DNA of 64,000 nt from Platanthera guangdongensis (lineage: Eukaryota > Streptophyta > Magnoliopsida > Asparagales > Orchidaceae), in NCBI GenBank assembly GCA_039583875.1, contig CM077157.1:76012346-76076345 (forward strand), written 5' to 3'. Within the stretch, counting starts at the first letter, position 1. Each line of letters opens with the position of its first letter. Under the pieces are notes generated by a model. That model saw nothing but the letters and a program-made list of their open reading frames with translations, was not told the origin of the DNA and did no database searches. This document shows positions 23,974 to 35,399 of the stretch, one piece after another. The position numbers and the translations under genes were made by a program.

Positions 23974-25762
23974 AATTCTCCCAAGCTTAAGTTTTGCTTG
24001 TCCCCAAGCAAAGATATAAAGACTAGCTAATCATAAAAGTGACTAATTCAAAAAGTTTTAGTCATACTTACACAAGTACTATGCGAAATTCTAGGTAGGG
24101 AGAATGTAAAACGTAAATCTAAAACAATTATTTTGGTATGGTTTAACTTTTATAAACTTTACTTAATAAAAATAAATCATCCAGAATTTTGACGAAATTC
24201 TTTAAATAGATTTGAGCAAGTCAATGAAAATGAAAAGAACGTATTGAGTTATTACTAGATCCAAGCAACGCATTATAATTATATCAATTAAATAACAAAA
24301 ATCTAAGTTTAAATCCAAAACTAAAACTGATTTACTTTTCTTCTTTTCTTAGTTGTTAAATAAAATTTAAAAAGGCGTGAATCAAAACGACTTAATAGGA
24401 TCGAAACGTTTGGTTTAGGATTATGAATAGGAGTGGAATTCAAATATAAACATGGAGAGTTAAAAATCACACTAAACCAAAACAACAAGTTTCAAAAAAA
24501 TAAATTTATTTTTTCTTTATTATTATTATTATTATTTTTTTTCATTCATAATTTTTTTTCTTTTTTTCAAAACATTGCTTTTGAGTACACTTTTTTCAAC
24601 AATTTATCCAAAGATAACACAAATTTTCCTATCATGAAAATTTTAGAATGAAACTCAAAAAAAAAATTAGCGTGATTAGATAGGTAGGAATTTGGGCTTT
24701 GGTGAAAATGAAATGCTATCTAGAGTTATCAAATGAATTTGGAAAAAAGGCTCAAAAGCGGCTAACTAGTGGTAAAAGATTTTAGGTTGGCAGGAAAGCT
24801 CAAACGTAAACAAAAATGGCCTAAATCATTTTCACGCTTTTTTAAATTTATTTAAAACATAGAGTTGATAAATTTCAAAAAGCAAGTTAAAGATAATAAA
24901 AGAAGATTGATGAAATTATCTTGAAAATAAAAATAATATGTGACTTGGATCGTTCATATCTACTACGTTATTCAAAATTTGTTCTTACAAAAATTATCTA
25001 AAGATGAAAAAGGAAAATAGTGGATGATAAATTTTTAGAGAAAGTAAAGAAAATAAAGAACGGAAAACCATAATAGAAATGTACGTTTTAGAGAAATATT
25101 TTACCTTAACATGCTACCGTGAATTATAAACACAGCATGGCCAACATTTTACTTGTGAAATATGATAAAAAATGATTAGAAAAATTATAATTAACTACGT
25201 TGTTTATAAAGAAGTTTGAGAAAAACAAAACATAAACATGGGGTACTTATTGAAATACCAAAATGCAGCTATATATATATTTTTTTGGATTTTTGGATAT
25301 TTACAAAAAGCAAAAAGGAGGAACTCATCCCCCAAGCTTAAAATCTACATTGTCCTCAATGGAGAAGGAGGTCGGAGAACGAGAGAAAAGTAAAGTACAG
25401 AAAGGAAAGACAGAATTGAAAAACAGGTACTTCCCCGGTTTTATGTTGCAGGGAAAGCTGAGTGATGCTGCTTCTCCATGCGTGTGCTGTGGATCTTCAT
25501 GAAACGTCGTCTGGTGGACTTTATCATGGAATCAGAACCGTTGGAGCAGGCGATCGCAGAAGTTTCAGCTTGCTGGAGCCATTCGGGGCAAAAATTGTGA
25601 AATAAAGAAAACAGAAAAAAGATAACTTGGGTTGCCTCCCAAGAGCGCCCTTTGTTTAAAGCGTCGTTTGAGCTCGACGCATCAAAATAAGATTGTCCCA
25701 AATATTGTTTAAAAATAAAGTTCGAATAAAGTTCAAAGTTTATGAGAAAAATAAAGTTCAGA
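23974..25762 (-). other. At 3' untranslated region, AT-rich, with two polypurine tracts
   Basis: The terminal PPT (minus strand CTTAAGCTTGGGAGAATT) touches the LTR. A second copy, minus strand TTAAGCTTGGGGGATGAG, is at about 25326-25343. A GGGTTGCCTCCCAAGAGCGC motif at 25629-25648 resembles a conserved non-coding segment found in this position in other Athila elements. The rest is AT-rich with poly-T runs (24490-24560) and no credible ORF. Confidence 0.75.
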
Positions 25763-27025
25763 TTAATCAAATGTCAGGACCGGAAAGATAGAGTTAACAG
25801 GGTTGAGACTGACATCATCACAGAAATACAGTTTAAGACGCTGACCATTCACTTTGAAAGTACCCTTATCAGGGTGGGAAATTAAAACAGTACCATAAGA
25901 AAAGACTTCTAAAACAGTAAAAGGCCCCGACCAACGTGATTTTAATTTACCCGGGAATAAACGTAAACGAGAATTATAAAGAAGCACTTGGTCGCCCGGC
26001 TTAAAGATTTTTGGGTGCCTAAGATGTCGATCGTGTAAACGCTTCGTCCGCTCTTTATAAAGTCTGTTATTTTCATATGCGTAAGAGCGCCACTCGTCGA
26101 GTTCGTTAAGTTGAAATTTTCTAAAATCGCCGACAGAGTGGGGATCGAAGTTTAAAAATCGTAAGGCCCAAAAGGCGCGGTGTTCTAACTCTACGGGTAA
26201 ATGACACGATTTTCCATAAACCAACCGATATGGCGTACATCCGAGGGCGGTTTTGTACGTTGTTCGGTAGGCCCATAGAGCATCGTCTAATTTGGCTGAC
26301 CAGTCTTTTCTAGATGTTGAAACAGTCTTTTCTAAAATTCTTTTTATTTCTCTATTCACTACTTCGACTTGTCCGTTAGTTTGGGGGTGGTAGGCAGTGG
26401 AAAGCTTATGAGTAACGCCATATTTAGTTAGGATTTTTGAAAATTGTGCGTTATAGAAATGGGAACCACTATCACTAACAATAGCGCGCGGCGTACCGAA
26501 TCGAGAAAATACTTTTTTTAGGAAATTAACTACGACTCGGGCGTCATTCGTAGGAAGAGCTTGGGCCTCGGCCCAACGCGAAACATAATCAACGGCAACT
26601 AAAATGTACTTATTCCCGAAGCTAGAAGGAAAAGGGCCGACAAAATGAATCCCCCAGAGGTTGAAAACTTCGCACTCTAGGAAATAATTTTGTGGCATTT
26701 CATTTTTATTCGAAATATTCCCCGACCGTTGGCAACTATCGCACCTACTCACAAAGGCATGCGCGTCTTTAAACAGGGTGGGCCAGTAAAAACCCGCGCC
26801 TAACACTTTGTGAGCGGTGCGAGCAGCTTGATAGTGCCCACCTGTCGGTCCTTCATGCAAATGTTTAATAATATCTAATCCTTCATCAAAAGAAACACAC
26901 CTCCTGATCACTTGGTCGACACAAATTCTAAAAAGATGCGGGTCCTCCCAAAAATAGTTTTTCAGCTCAGAAAAGAAATTCTTCTTTGGCTGAGATGAAA
27001 ACTCTTTTGGGAGCACACGAGCCAC
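25763..27025 (-). CDS. pol: At integrase, intact 420-codon block
   Basis: C-terminal part of the Athila polyprotein. Order: zinc-binding H-H-C-C region ([10 protein letters not shown] near residue 55, CDSCQRSGN near 95), catalytic core with D in AVDYVSRW, D in IVSDSGSHF and E in [13 protein letters not shown], the family motif [22 protein letters not shown], and a basic C-terminal domain ending at a natural stop. All three catalytic acids are present, so this block looks undamaged although upstream domains are broken. The first ATG-like codon is only the start of the open block; in the element it is part of a longer polyprotein. Confidence 0.9.
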   Translation of the reverse strand: MARVLPKEFSSQPKKNFFSELKNYFWEDPHLFRICVDQVIRRCVSFDEGLDIIKHLHEGPTGGHYQAARTAHKVLGAGFYWPTLFKDAHAFVSRCDSCQRSGNISNKNEMPQNYFLECEVFNLWGIHFVGPFPSSFGNKYILVAVDYVSRWAEAQALPTNDARVVVNFLKKVFSRFGTPRAIVSDSGSHFYNAQFSKILTKYGVTHKLSTAYHPQTNGQVEVVNREIKRILEKTVSTSRKDWSAKLDDALWAYRTTYKTALGCTPYRLVYGKSCHLPVELEHRAFWALRFLNFDPHSVGDFRKFQLNELDEWRSYAYENNRLYKERTKRLHDRHLRHPKIFKPGDQVLLYNSRLRLFPGKLKSRWSGPFTVLEVFSYGTVLISHPDKGTFKVNGQRLKLYFCDDVSLNPVNSIFPVLTFD

Positions 27026-27124
27026 TAGATAGTTGGCGATGCAGGCAAACCAAGGAGAAGTAGATGTGTTAATTATGAACAGCTTCTCATCAGGGAAATA
27101 GTAATGAAAAGAATTTTCGTCTAA

Positions 27125-28237
27125 TTATTCTATAAACGGGTTGTCTAGGCGCGAAAGGTGGTCGGCGGCCAAGTTCTCGGCACCTCGCTTATTACGGATC
27201 TCTAAGTCAAACTCCTGGAGGAGTAAGACCCAGCGAATCAAGCGAGGCTTGACATCCGTTTTAGAGAGAAGATATTTGAGGGCCGAGTGGTCCGTAAAAA
27301 CAATAATTTTCGAAAGAGTAATATAAGGGCGAAATTTGTCAAAAGCGAATACTACAGCTAAGAGCTCCTTCTCGGTTGTGGTGTAATTTTCCTGTGCAGA
27401 TGTGAGTGTTTTACTAGCGTAATAAATGGGGTGGAAGTTTTTGGAAATACGTTGACCTAGTACGGCTCCCACCGCATAACTACTCGCATCACACATTATC
27501 TCAAATGGAAGATCCCACACCGGAGCTATCATGATTGGGGAATTAACTAATTTTTCTTTTATTAAATTGAAGGCAGCTAGACAGAGATCATCAAAGATGA
27601 ATGTGGCGTCTTTTTCTAAGAGATGGGTAAGGGGCTTGGTGATTTTGGAAAAGTCCTTTATGAAGCGGCGGTAGAAACCCGCATGACCCAGGAAACTTCT
27701 TATAGCTTTTATGTTTGTAGGTGGCGGAAGCTTCTAGATAACTTCTATTTTCGCAACGTCTACTTCAATACCCCTTTCAGAAATTTTATGTCCCAAAACT
27801 AACCCTTCCCTCACCATAAAATGACATTTTTCCCAATTTAAGGCGAGGTTATTTTCTTCGCATCGCTCTAAGACTTTTTCAAGGTTCTCTAAGCAACTAT
27901 CGAAGGAATTCCCGAACACGGAGAAATCATCCATGAAAACTTCCATAATGCTTTCTACGTACTTGTCAAAGATGGCGAGCATACATCGTTGGAATGTAGC
28001 TAGCGCATTGCACAATCCAAACGGCATTCTTCGGTAGGCGAAGGTGCCGAAGGGACAAGTAAACGTAGTTTTCTCCTGGTCCTCGGGGGAGATGGGGATT
28101 TGAAGATAACCCGAGAGGCCATCGAGAAAACAATAAAAGCTATGTCCGGAAAGTCGTTCTAAAATCTGATCAATGAACGACAAGGGGAAGTGATCCTTGC
28201 GGGTGGCGTCATTCAACTTATGGTAATCTATACACAT
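27125..28237 (-). pseudogene. pol: At reverse transcriptase and RNase H
   Basis: 28237-27734 is RT: CIDYHKLNDATRKDHFPL, the catalytic FMDDFSVFG (Met replaces the usual Val), and CHFMVREGLVLGHKIS, then a stop at 27734. 27532-27125 is RNase [54 protein letters not shown], ending RLDNPFIE with a stop. The roughly 200 bp between them carry the RT thumb. Polymerisation and RNA removal are the family roles; at least two stops break this copy. Confidence 0.88.
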
Positions 28238-28432
28238 TCGCCATCCGGTTACCGTCCGAGTCGGGATTAATTAATTATTTTCATTACTTTCTACCGTTAT
28301 CCCTCCCTTCTTTGGTACTACCTGTACTGGGCTAACCCACTTACTGTCGGATATAGGATAGATAATTCCTGCGTCTAACAATTTCATAACCTCGCCCTTA
28401 ACTACGTCTTTCATGTTTGGGTTTATACGACA

Positions 28433-29441
28433 CTAAGGTTGTATAGAGTTACGTGAATTATCTTCCATTAAGATTTTATGAGTGCAGAAAGATGAGCTTA
28501 TGCCCTTGGTATCAGATATCTGCCAAGCAATAGCTTGGCGATGCTTTTGTAAAATTGAAAGAAGTTTATCCTTTTGTGCATCCGTGAGGTAGGCCGAAAT
28601 TATGACAGGCAGCTTGGAGTCCTTTTCTAAGAAATCGTATCGAAGGTGCTCTGGTAGTTTTTTCAGTTCCAAGGTAGGGTGGTCATCATACGAGGTTTTG
28701 GAAATTTGTTCTTTTTCAAAAACTATGTCCTCGTACACTTTTTTATATGAAAAATTAAAAGGGGTGTTGCTAGCGGCCATGGCGGCTTCGTGCAGCGATT
28801 CAGTTGGAAAAGTAGAAGAGGAACAAAATCAAAAAATTCTTTTTCAAAATCAGAAAGGCGGGTGGAGGATTCTTCACTTAGGTGTAGAGATTCAGTTGGA
28901 GGAGTAGGAGAGGAACAAAAATTGGAAAATTCTTTTTCAAAATCAGAGGTGTGAGAGAAGGATTCTTCACTTACGGTATCCATGAAAAAACAGGAGTCAT
29001 CATTAGCTAGTGTGTTCTTCATCGAGGGGGTGATTGAGAAAGTTACCTCATCGTCGCCCACTCGAAGGAAGAGCTTACCATTGCTTACGTCAATGATAGC
29101 TCGGGAGGTGGCAAGGAAGGGTCGGCCAAGGATCAGGGGAACCTCGACGTCTTCTTCGATGTCCAAAATGACAAAGTCCACCGGGAAGATGAACTTGTCA
29201 ACTTTGACTAGGACGTCCTCCACTATTCCTAATGGCTATTTGATGATCTGTCGGCGAGCTGGATACTCATGCGTGTGGGGTTGAGACTACCAATTCCTAA
29301 CTTTTTAAACAAGAAGAGGGGCATAAGATTAATACTCGCACCTAAGTCGGCTAAAGCATGTTTGACAAAGAGATCACCAAAGACACACGGGATAGAGAAA
29401 CTACCCGGGTCACTGATTTTCTTCGGTAATCCGTTTGTCAA
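28433..29441 (-). pseudogene. pol: At protease and linker to RT
   Basis: 29441-29229 contains the retropepsin: CVFGDLFVKHALADLGASINLMPL, with DLGAS as active site. A frameshift and a stop near 29225-29240 separate it from its C-terminal half (VPLILGRPFLATSRAIIDV, 29223-29070). The Ser/Glu-rich linker 28980-28790 contains two near-copies of an FEKEFSNFC/FEKEFFDFV segment. 28780-28433 leads into RT. Confidence 0.82.
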
Positions 29442-29900
29442 AACCGCCGATCACTCGACATTTAACGTGACATGAGAAAGGTTCTCTAACTTCTTCTTGT
29501 TGGTTAGGAGGTCCTTAAGGTATTTTGCGTACTTTGACATCTGGGATATGACTTCGTGGAAAGGCAGATTTATGTGGATTTGTTTAAACATTTCTAAAAA
29601 ACGAGTGTATTGATCATCCTGTCGTTGTTTATTAAGTTCGGAAGGGTATGGCGGGGATGGATTATTTTTAAAGGTGGGTGGTGGAGTGAGTTGTTTTTCA
29701 AAAAAAGGAGTGATAATTTCTTCGGCAGAGGGCGGAATTTTTAAAACGGGAACGGAGCTTTGATTTTTTAAAGCGGAAGCGAAAATTGCCTCGGGCTCTT
29801 CACTTATCGTACCGGGAACTTTCTTCCCACTCCGAAGAGTTATAGCTTTTGCTTGCTCTCTCAGGTTGGGCTCGGTATTAGAAGGAAGAGACCCTACGGG

Positions 29901-31196
29901 TCACTCAGAAATCATTTTAGCGAGCTGTCCTACCTGATTTTCTAAATTTTTAACACTTCCAGTTAAGGTTCTAATCGTAGCATCATTAACGTTCATGTAT
30001 TTTGAAAACATTTCCTCCAAATTTGGAGGTTTTGGAAAACTTTGAGGAGGTGGTGGTGGTGCAGAAAAATAACTTTGCGGTTGCGGGCGCACAGCATTCG
30101 ATGGATTGCTCCACGAAAAATTCGGATGATTTCTTAACGCAGGATTATAACTATTCGGAAAATTAAAACCAGGAGGATGATAATTTGCAGCAGAAAAATT
30201 ATTAAAAGTAGTTCTAAGCATATTATTTACATAATCCAAATGTTCGGCGGGAGGAGTTGCAGATTTCCATACCTGAGGGGCGGAGGCAGCAGTCATCTCC
30301 GTAATTTTTTTGCTTAATATTTCAACTTGCAGTGCGAGTTGGGAGACGTTGTCCACTTCAAATAGACCTGCAGATTTGTTTGGGCGGGACCTATGCACAT
30401 TCCACTGGTAAGTGTTCATGGCCATGTCCTCAAATAGCTCAAGAGCTGCTTCCGGGGTCTTATAGTTTAAAGTACCGCCAGAAGCTGCGTCTATCATTTG
30501 CTTTGTGCTTTGATTTAGCCCATTATAGAACGTCTGCACCTGCAACCATACAGGCAGAGCGTGATGTGGGCATCGTCTTAATAATTCTTTAAATCTTTCC
30601 CAGGTTTCATAAAGGGTCTCAGAGTCTATTTGTCCAAAGGCAGAAATGTCATTCCTAAGTTTTGCAGTTTTAGTAGGCGGAAAATACTTGTCCAAAAATT
30701 TTTCAATTAATTACGTCCAAGTAGTTATGCTATTTTTAGGAAGGGTGTTCAACCACTACTTAGCCTTAATTCTAAGAGAGAAAGGAAATAATCTTAGCCT
30801 AATATCATCATTTGTGACACCATTTATCTTGAAGGTGTCACAAATCTCAAGAAAGCTGGCTATGTGTGCGTTCGGATCTTCATCTTGAAGACCGTCAAAT
30901 TGCACATACTGCTGCACCATTTGAATTATGCTAGGCTTCAGTTCGAAATTATTATTTGCTATTGCAGGGCGAACTATACTAGATTTTGTACCCTCGAGAT
31001 TCGATCGTGCATAATAGGACATCGGCCTTTGCACGGCTTCCTCAACGTTGGGTTCTTCCATTCTTAAGGTAGAAAATGACTCGGAATCCTCAACCGGTAC
31101 TTGGGTAGTAGGGCCTTGAAATCGCGATCTTCTTCGAAGAGTACGCTCAATTTCGTGGTCCAGGTCCAAAATAACCGACGGACTTCCGCGGGTCAT
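29901..31196 (-). pseudogene. gag: At gag with in-frame stops
   Basis: Starts MTRGSPSVILDLDHEIERTLRRRSR at 31196, the usual Athila gag opening. The conserved capsid core runs through KPSIIQMVQQYVQFDGLQDEDPNAHI and, after two in-frame stops (30756 and just before 30695), through DKYFPPTKTAKLRNDISAF and the long-helix region. A Pro/Asn-rich tail ends at 29901. No CCHC knuckle is seen, as is normal for this lineage. 29442-29900 continues toward protease in broken frames. Confidence 0.87.
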
Positions 31197-31796
31197 ACAC
31201 TAGAAGAAAAGAGGAGAAGAAAGACTAGAAAATAAAAGAGCTAATGAAGTTTGAATTTTTTTTTTTTTGAAATAGATTTTTTATGTTTTAACTCCCGAAC
31301 TTCCCAAGGGCTACCCGGTGAAGGGTTCGCAAGGTACTAGACAAGATAGTGGCATTTAGAGCCACTTTGCCCTTTTCGAGAGAGTTAGGTGGCGTAGAAA
31401 AATTTGTGATGTGAGTTTCTATTAAGTAGGCGGTAATTAAAATCCAGTCATTTAACTCCGAGCGAGTAGGCGAAAAATAAAAGCTACACTCACGCACTCG
31501 ACAGAAAATTAAAACAGACCCACTCTACAGAAAGTAAAAACACTATACTGAAATAAAATCCTGCCAATTAACTCAGGTGAGTAGGCGGAAAAATAAAAAT
31601 ACGCACACTTGCTTGAATAAAATCCAGCCAATTAACTCAAGTGAGTAGGCAGAAAAATTAAAAATACGCACACTTGCTTGAAGAAAATCCAGGCATTTAA
31701 CTCAAGTGAGTAGGCGGAAAAATTTTAAGAAGGAGGGTGAGAAAGAGAAGTGATAAAATTAATATATTCGTGTTTTCAATTTATCAATGAGCGTTG
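31197..31796 (-). other. At leader with direct repeats
   Basis: Untranslated leader between primer site and gag. It holds a tandem motif containing TTAACTC(A/C)(A/G)GTGAGTAGGC in at least three copies at about 31565-31590, 31630-31650 and 31695-31720, period about 65 bp, with a related copy near 31450. Confidence 0.65.
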
Positions 31797-31816
31797 CCTC
31801 CCCGGCAACGGCGCCA
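31797..31816 (-). other. At primer binding site (tRNA-Asp)
   Basis: The minus strand reads TGGCGCCGTTGCCGGGGAGG, complementary to the 3' end of tRNA-Asp, the primer used by Athila elements. Six bases separate it from the LTR end at 31823. Confidence 0.9.
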
Positions 31817-31822
31817 AAAACT

Positions 31823-33616
31823 TGATTGTCTCTTAGATATCTGTAAGGAGAAAATAACCAAACTAACAATCCAACAAGGCAAGTATACCTATCGAAATGC
31901 AGCTAGGGGACACAAGTGTCGTATTAAAATCCGGGAATAGTTGAGTAAGCTTACTCACACGAAATCTATTATTTTATCGACGAAAAAATTAGGTTTTTTA
32001 GAAGAAAGCTAAACGTACTAAAGGAAGAGAACTACTTGCAATGAAAGAGAGCTACTTGCATGAAAAGATAAAGAGAGCTAAAAGAGCGATTAAACTTAAG
32101 CTTAGTAACGATGAGGGGAAAATGCACTCGATCAGAAATCACCTCGGCAAGAGTGGTTAGAAAAATATGATAAATAAACCTAAGCTAATTAGGGTAAAGG
32201 TCCTTGACCGTGGAGGTTCCATGAATATTGACACGCTTCTCTCGAAGGCCGTGCCTAACTGAGTTTAGGAAGGTCCGACCGACTCTCGCCTAAATCGGAG
32301 GACTAAAACTCGCTTTACGGGGTGAACCCCACTATTGGATTTTGCTCCAATTTGGGAGATTTGAACGTCTGCCTCTCTCGAGGGGTGCGAACAACTCCCT
32401 TTACTCTTGAGTGCTCATTTCAAACTTTCGGCCTCTCGGCTAGCCCAGAATGAAAGCAAAGGTGGAGAGTATATATCGATGATATACCTCCAACCCGTGA
32501 TAAATCAAGAGTAATTCAAGGCTAAACCCTAAAAAAAAGGTAAGATTCAAAGCATCATAACCTAATCACTCGAACCTTGGATCATCAAGATCGAGTACAT
32601 GGAGGATTAGTTAATCATGGTGAGGTGGAAGAGGTGGGATGAGTAGAAGAAAAATAATGAAAACAGAGCAGAAATGAAAAAGAAAACAACACTTTTAATT
32701 AATGGAAACAGGGATCTTACAACTTAAAAACCAGAGATTACAAGTGCATGGAAAGTAAACTACACTATCATTAACATTATACTACAGAAAGAAGCTAGGA
32801 GCTAATACAGGTAAAGCATAAAGCTAGAGCTAAGAACTAAAAATGAAGAGACATGCTTGAAAAAGTTCAAAAATACAAAGGATAGAACCTCCCCTCTCAA
32901 TGCAAAAAAAGTGTCCTGAACCCTTGGAGTTGGGCTCTATTTATAGAATTTTTCGGGTCGGGTCACGCCCCCCTGTCACGCCCGGGTAGGGCGTGACCCT
33001 GGGGCGTGACAAATTCGGTGCGACTTTTTCGGGCCAGAATTTAATTCTGACGAAGTAGTTGAAGTACACGCCCACAAGTCACGCCCTGGTAGGGCATGTA
33101 CCTGGGGCGTGTTCTTTGCAGCGTGACTTTGTTGAGCTGAAATTGAATGCTGGAGGTGACGGGCGGAATTGCTGAAGTACACGCCCATATGTCACGCCCA
33201 GGTCAGGCGTGACCCTGGGGCATGACACTTTCGGTACGACGGTGGAGCGGGAAAAACGAGCGCGTTGCAGCGATTCCTCGGAACCTGGGGACACGCCTCT
33301 GGAACACGCCCGTATCGGATGTGACACGGGCGTGACAGAGGGCGTGTACACTAAGTTTCCACGGAATGCAGTTTCAGACCAATTGCTTCATTCCTATGGG
33401 CTACACGCCCTAGGTACACGCCCGGGTAGGGCGTGACCTTGGGGCATGTCAAAGCAAAATTCGGCTGAAAGCCATGAAAACCTGCAAAAAGCAGAAAAAA
33501 TGCATTAGCGACAAAAATATATACAAAGGGGAATCAAAATAAATACTTTACAAGACATGATTTGCTTTAAAACCCCGAAAATATCCTAATAAAATTGACT
33601 GCAAACCGTATTATCA
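31823..33616 (-). repeat. At 5' LTR
   Basis: 1794 bp, the partner of 22178-23973. TATAAATAG on the minus strand at 32945-32937, palindromic boxes at 32965-33450. Ends at 33616, followed by the target copy GTTAC at 33617-33621. Confidence 0.92.
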
Positions 33617-33621
33617 GTTAC

Positions 33622-34026
33622 TAATAAATTTTACAGGGCAAGGATCGCATGCAGTAGCTAGCTCGCCGGCCAGAAAGGCCTAAGACTCATGAAGTGCTTC
33701 TCTCTTTTGTAATTCTACATATATGATGTTGTATGTTTGAGACTCATGTTGTCCGGCTTGCATGCCGAGGTAGACTAGGGGTGCTATGCACTTTCTTGAC
33801 TATTGTACTATTTGAGTTTGGACACTTGTTGTAAGGCCATAAGGCCATTGTTATTACTCTTCTGGTAGTGGATAACTTCTTGTCTTTCTTGTGTTTCCGC
33901 TGTGCTGTGCAAAGAGTTTTGAGTGTGGGTAGTTATATAATCTTATAATACTAAAGATGTGGCGTCCGTATGTTGTGGGGCCCGGCCAGACCCATATTAT
34001 ACGGTCATTACAGGGGAGGTGTTACA
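33622..34026 (+). repeat. T2 5' LTR, second part
   Basis: Completes the LTR after At and matches 41115-41519. Ends GGTGTTACA at 34026 with the PBS 3 nt further on. Confidence 0.9.
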
Positions 34027-34029
34027 ATT

Positions 34030-34040
34030 TGGTATCAGAG
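34030..34040 (+). other. T2 primer binding site (initiator tRNA-Met)
   Basis: TGGTATCAGAG directly after the LTR and a 3-nt spacer. Confidence 0.9.
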
Positions 34041-34158
34041 GGAGGTTAGATTCAAGGTCAACGCGTAAAGAAGTTATCCACATAAGAGTAACGCTGGACC
34101 ATGAGTGTCCTCTTTTTGAAGTCTTGAGTTTAAAGGCTGATCCCTTGTTTCTTGTTTC

Positions 34159-35343
34159 TTGAAGAGTGCAAGCAACGAGGCGGGAACGTCGAGATCAAGA
34201 GAAGAGATTTCGGCGAACAGTGCTATTGCTCCAGGTCTTTTGGGCACGGGTGTTAACCTGGCCGATTTCTGCCGCATGCTTGCAGAAGCGATGGTGGCGG
34301 CCCAAGCTGCAGTGGCAGCTCAAGTAGCAACCCCTGCTACACCGGATACGGCGACGGCCGTGCCAGGCGGAGAAGCCAGGCGAGTGGAGCCTTTGGCGGA
34401 AAGGGTAGTTGTTGGACATGGAGACCGACACTTGAAGTACTTCCTGAGCTTCCATCCCCCGTCTTTCAAGGGAGTTGGTACGCCAACGGATGCAGAGGAT
34501 TGGTGGGTTCGCATTCAAGAGCTTTTGAGGGCGGCAGAGATGCTAGAAGAAAATAAATCTGAGTATGCGGCGTTCATGTTGGAAGAAGATGCCAAGTTGT
34601 GGTGGGTGAGCCATAGCGGCCGCCAGTTCCCTGGACGCACCCCGTCAATGGAGGAATTTGGGGATGCGTTTCTAAAGAGGTACATTCCAGTTTCTACATG
34701 GTTGGCCCTTCAGAGGCAGTTTCTGCACTTAATGTAGCGAGACAAGACGGTGGATGAGTAGGTGCAGGAGTTCACCCGGTTGGGTCGTTACGCGGGAACG
34801 ACGATTGCAGATGATGTAGAGAGGGATAACCTCTTCTACCAGGGGCTGAGGGAGAATCTGAGGCAACCCCTCATCTCTATGAAGAGAGCGGGATTCAATG
34901 AATTAGTGGAGGCTGCTAGGATATTGGAAAGTGATCTGGAGCGAACCCAGTGTCATAAGGGTTTCACTCCCAAGCAAGGGGAAGGGAAGCCTTCCCAATC
35001 CCATGGAAAGTCTGAAGGGAGTAGGTGGAGGAATAAGCCTCACACATCCAGGTCCGGCGAGAAGAGCAAGTGGACTCCTGAAGGTTCTCACTCTAGGGGA
35101 CCGCCGACGTGCTACAACTGCGGTAAGGTGGGGCACATAGCTCGTGTTTGTCCCCAAGGAGGAGCGGGGCAAGAGGCAAGGCAGGAGCAGACTGTGCGCT
35201 CCGGCCCCAGTGCTATAGAGAAAGGGAAGATGGCGGAGTCGAGCGCTTTTTTGTTCCAATCAGTGCAACCAAGGGCCTACAACCTTGGACAGCAGGAAGC
35301 GATCCGCCAAACCGATGTGGTGACAGGTATGAAGAAAATTTAA
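34159..35343 (+). pseudogene. gag: T2 gag with CCHC knuckle; two in-frame stops
   Basis: Frame opens after the leader around 34159. Capsid core: LKYFLSFHPPSFKGVGTPTD, AEDWWVRIQELL, LWWVSHSGRQFPGRTP. Two TAG stops at 34735 and 34759 interrupt it. It resumes with QEFTRLGRYAGTTIADD and LRQPLISMKRAGF, then a basic Ser-rich tail with the knuckle CYNCGKVGHIARVC (C-x2-C-x4-H-x4-C) near 35111-35152, and YNLGQQEAIRQTDVVTG. After this codon the frame reads GMKKI and stops at 35341-35343, inside the candidate intron. Coding for the capsid ends at 35326 if that segment is spliced. Confidence 0.88.
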
Positions 35344-35399
35344 GTTTAAATTTTGTGCTTCATACTTTTAGACCTTTTTGTGTGATGTCTATGTTGTAG
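35327..35399 (+). other. Candidate 73-nt spliceosomal intron between T2 gag and pol
   Basis: Gag ends ...GTGGTGACAG|GTATGAAG and pol resumes ...TATGTTGTAG|GCTTCGTA. The segment is GT...AG, T-rich, with a pyrimidine stretch before the acceptor. Removing it joins gag frame to pol frame exactly, giving VVTGFVLVSG. Left in, gag stops at 35341 and the pol frame has its own upstream stop at 35369, so no single frameshift could bridge the gap. T1 has a different segment at the same codon. Alternatives: separate initiation of pol near 35378, or an insertion. Confidence 0.6.

Larger units (their letters stand above)
22178..33616 (-). mobile_element. At: Athila-type Ty3/gypsy element in the T2 LTR
   Basis: 11.4 kb. 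LTRs 22178-23973 and 31823-33616, primer site for tRNA-Asp at 31797-31816, PPT at 23974-23990, target duplication GTTAC. Minus-strand order gag, protease, RT, RNase H, integrase, then a 1.8-kb AT-rich 3' region. Assigned to Athila from the tRNA-Asp primer site, the protease motif DLGAS, the RT box FMDDFSVFG and integrase wording ([17 protein letters not shown]). No envelope-like ORF is recognisable in the 3' region. Confidence 0.93.

Noticed and set aside
25441..25770. Minus-strand ORF of 109 codons at the start of the At 3' region as an envelope-like gene
   Set aside because: AT-rich, no domain, and overlaps the conserved non-coding motif near 25629.
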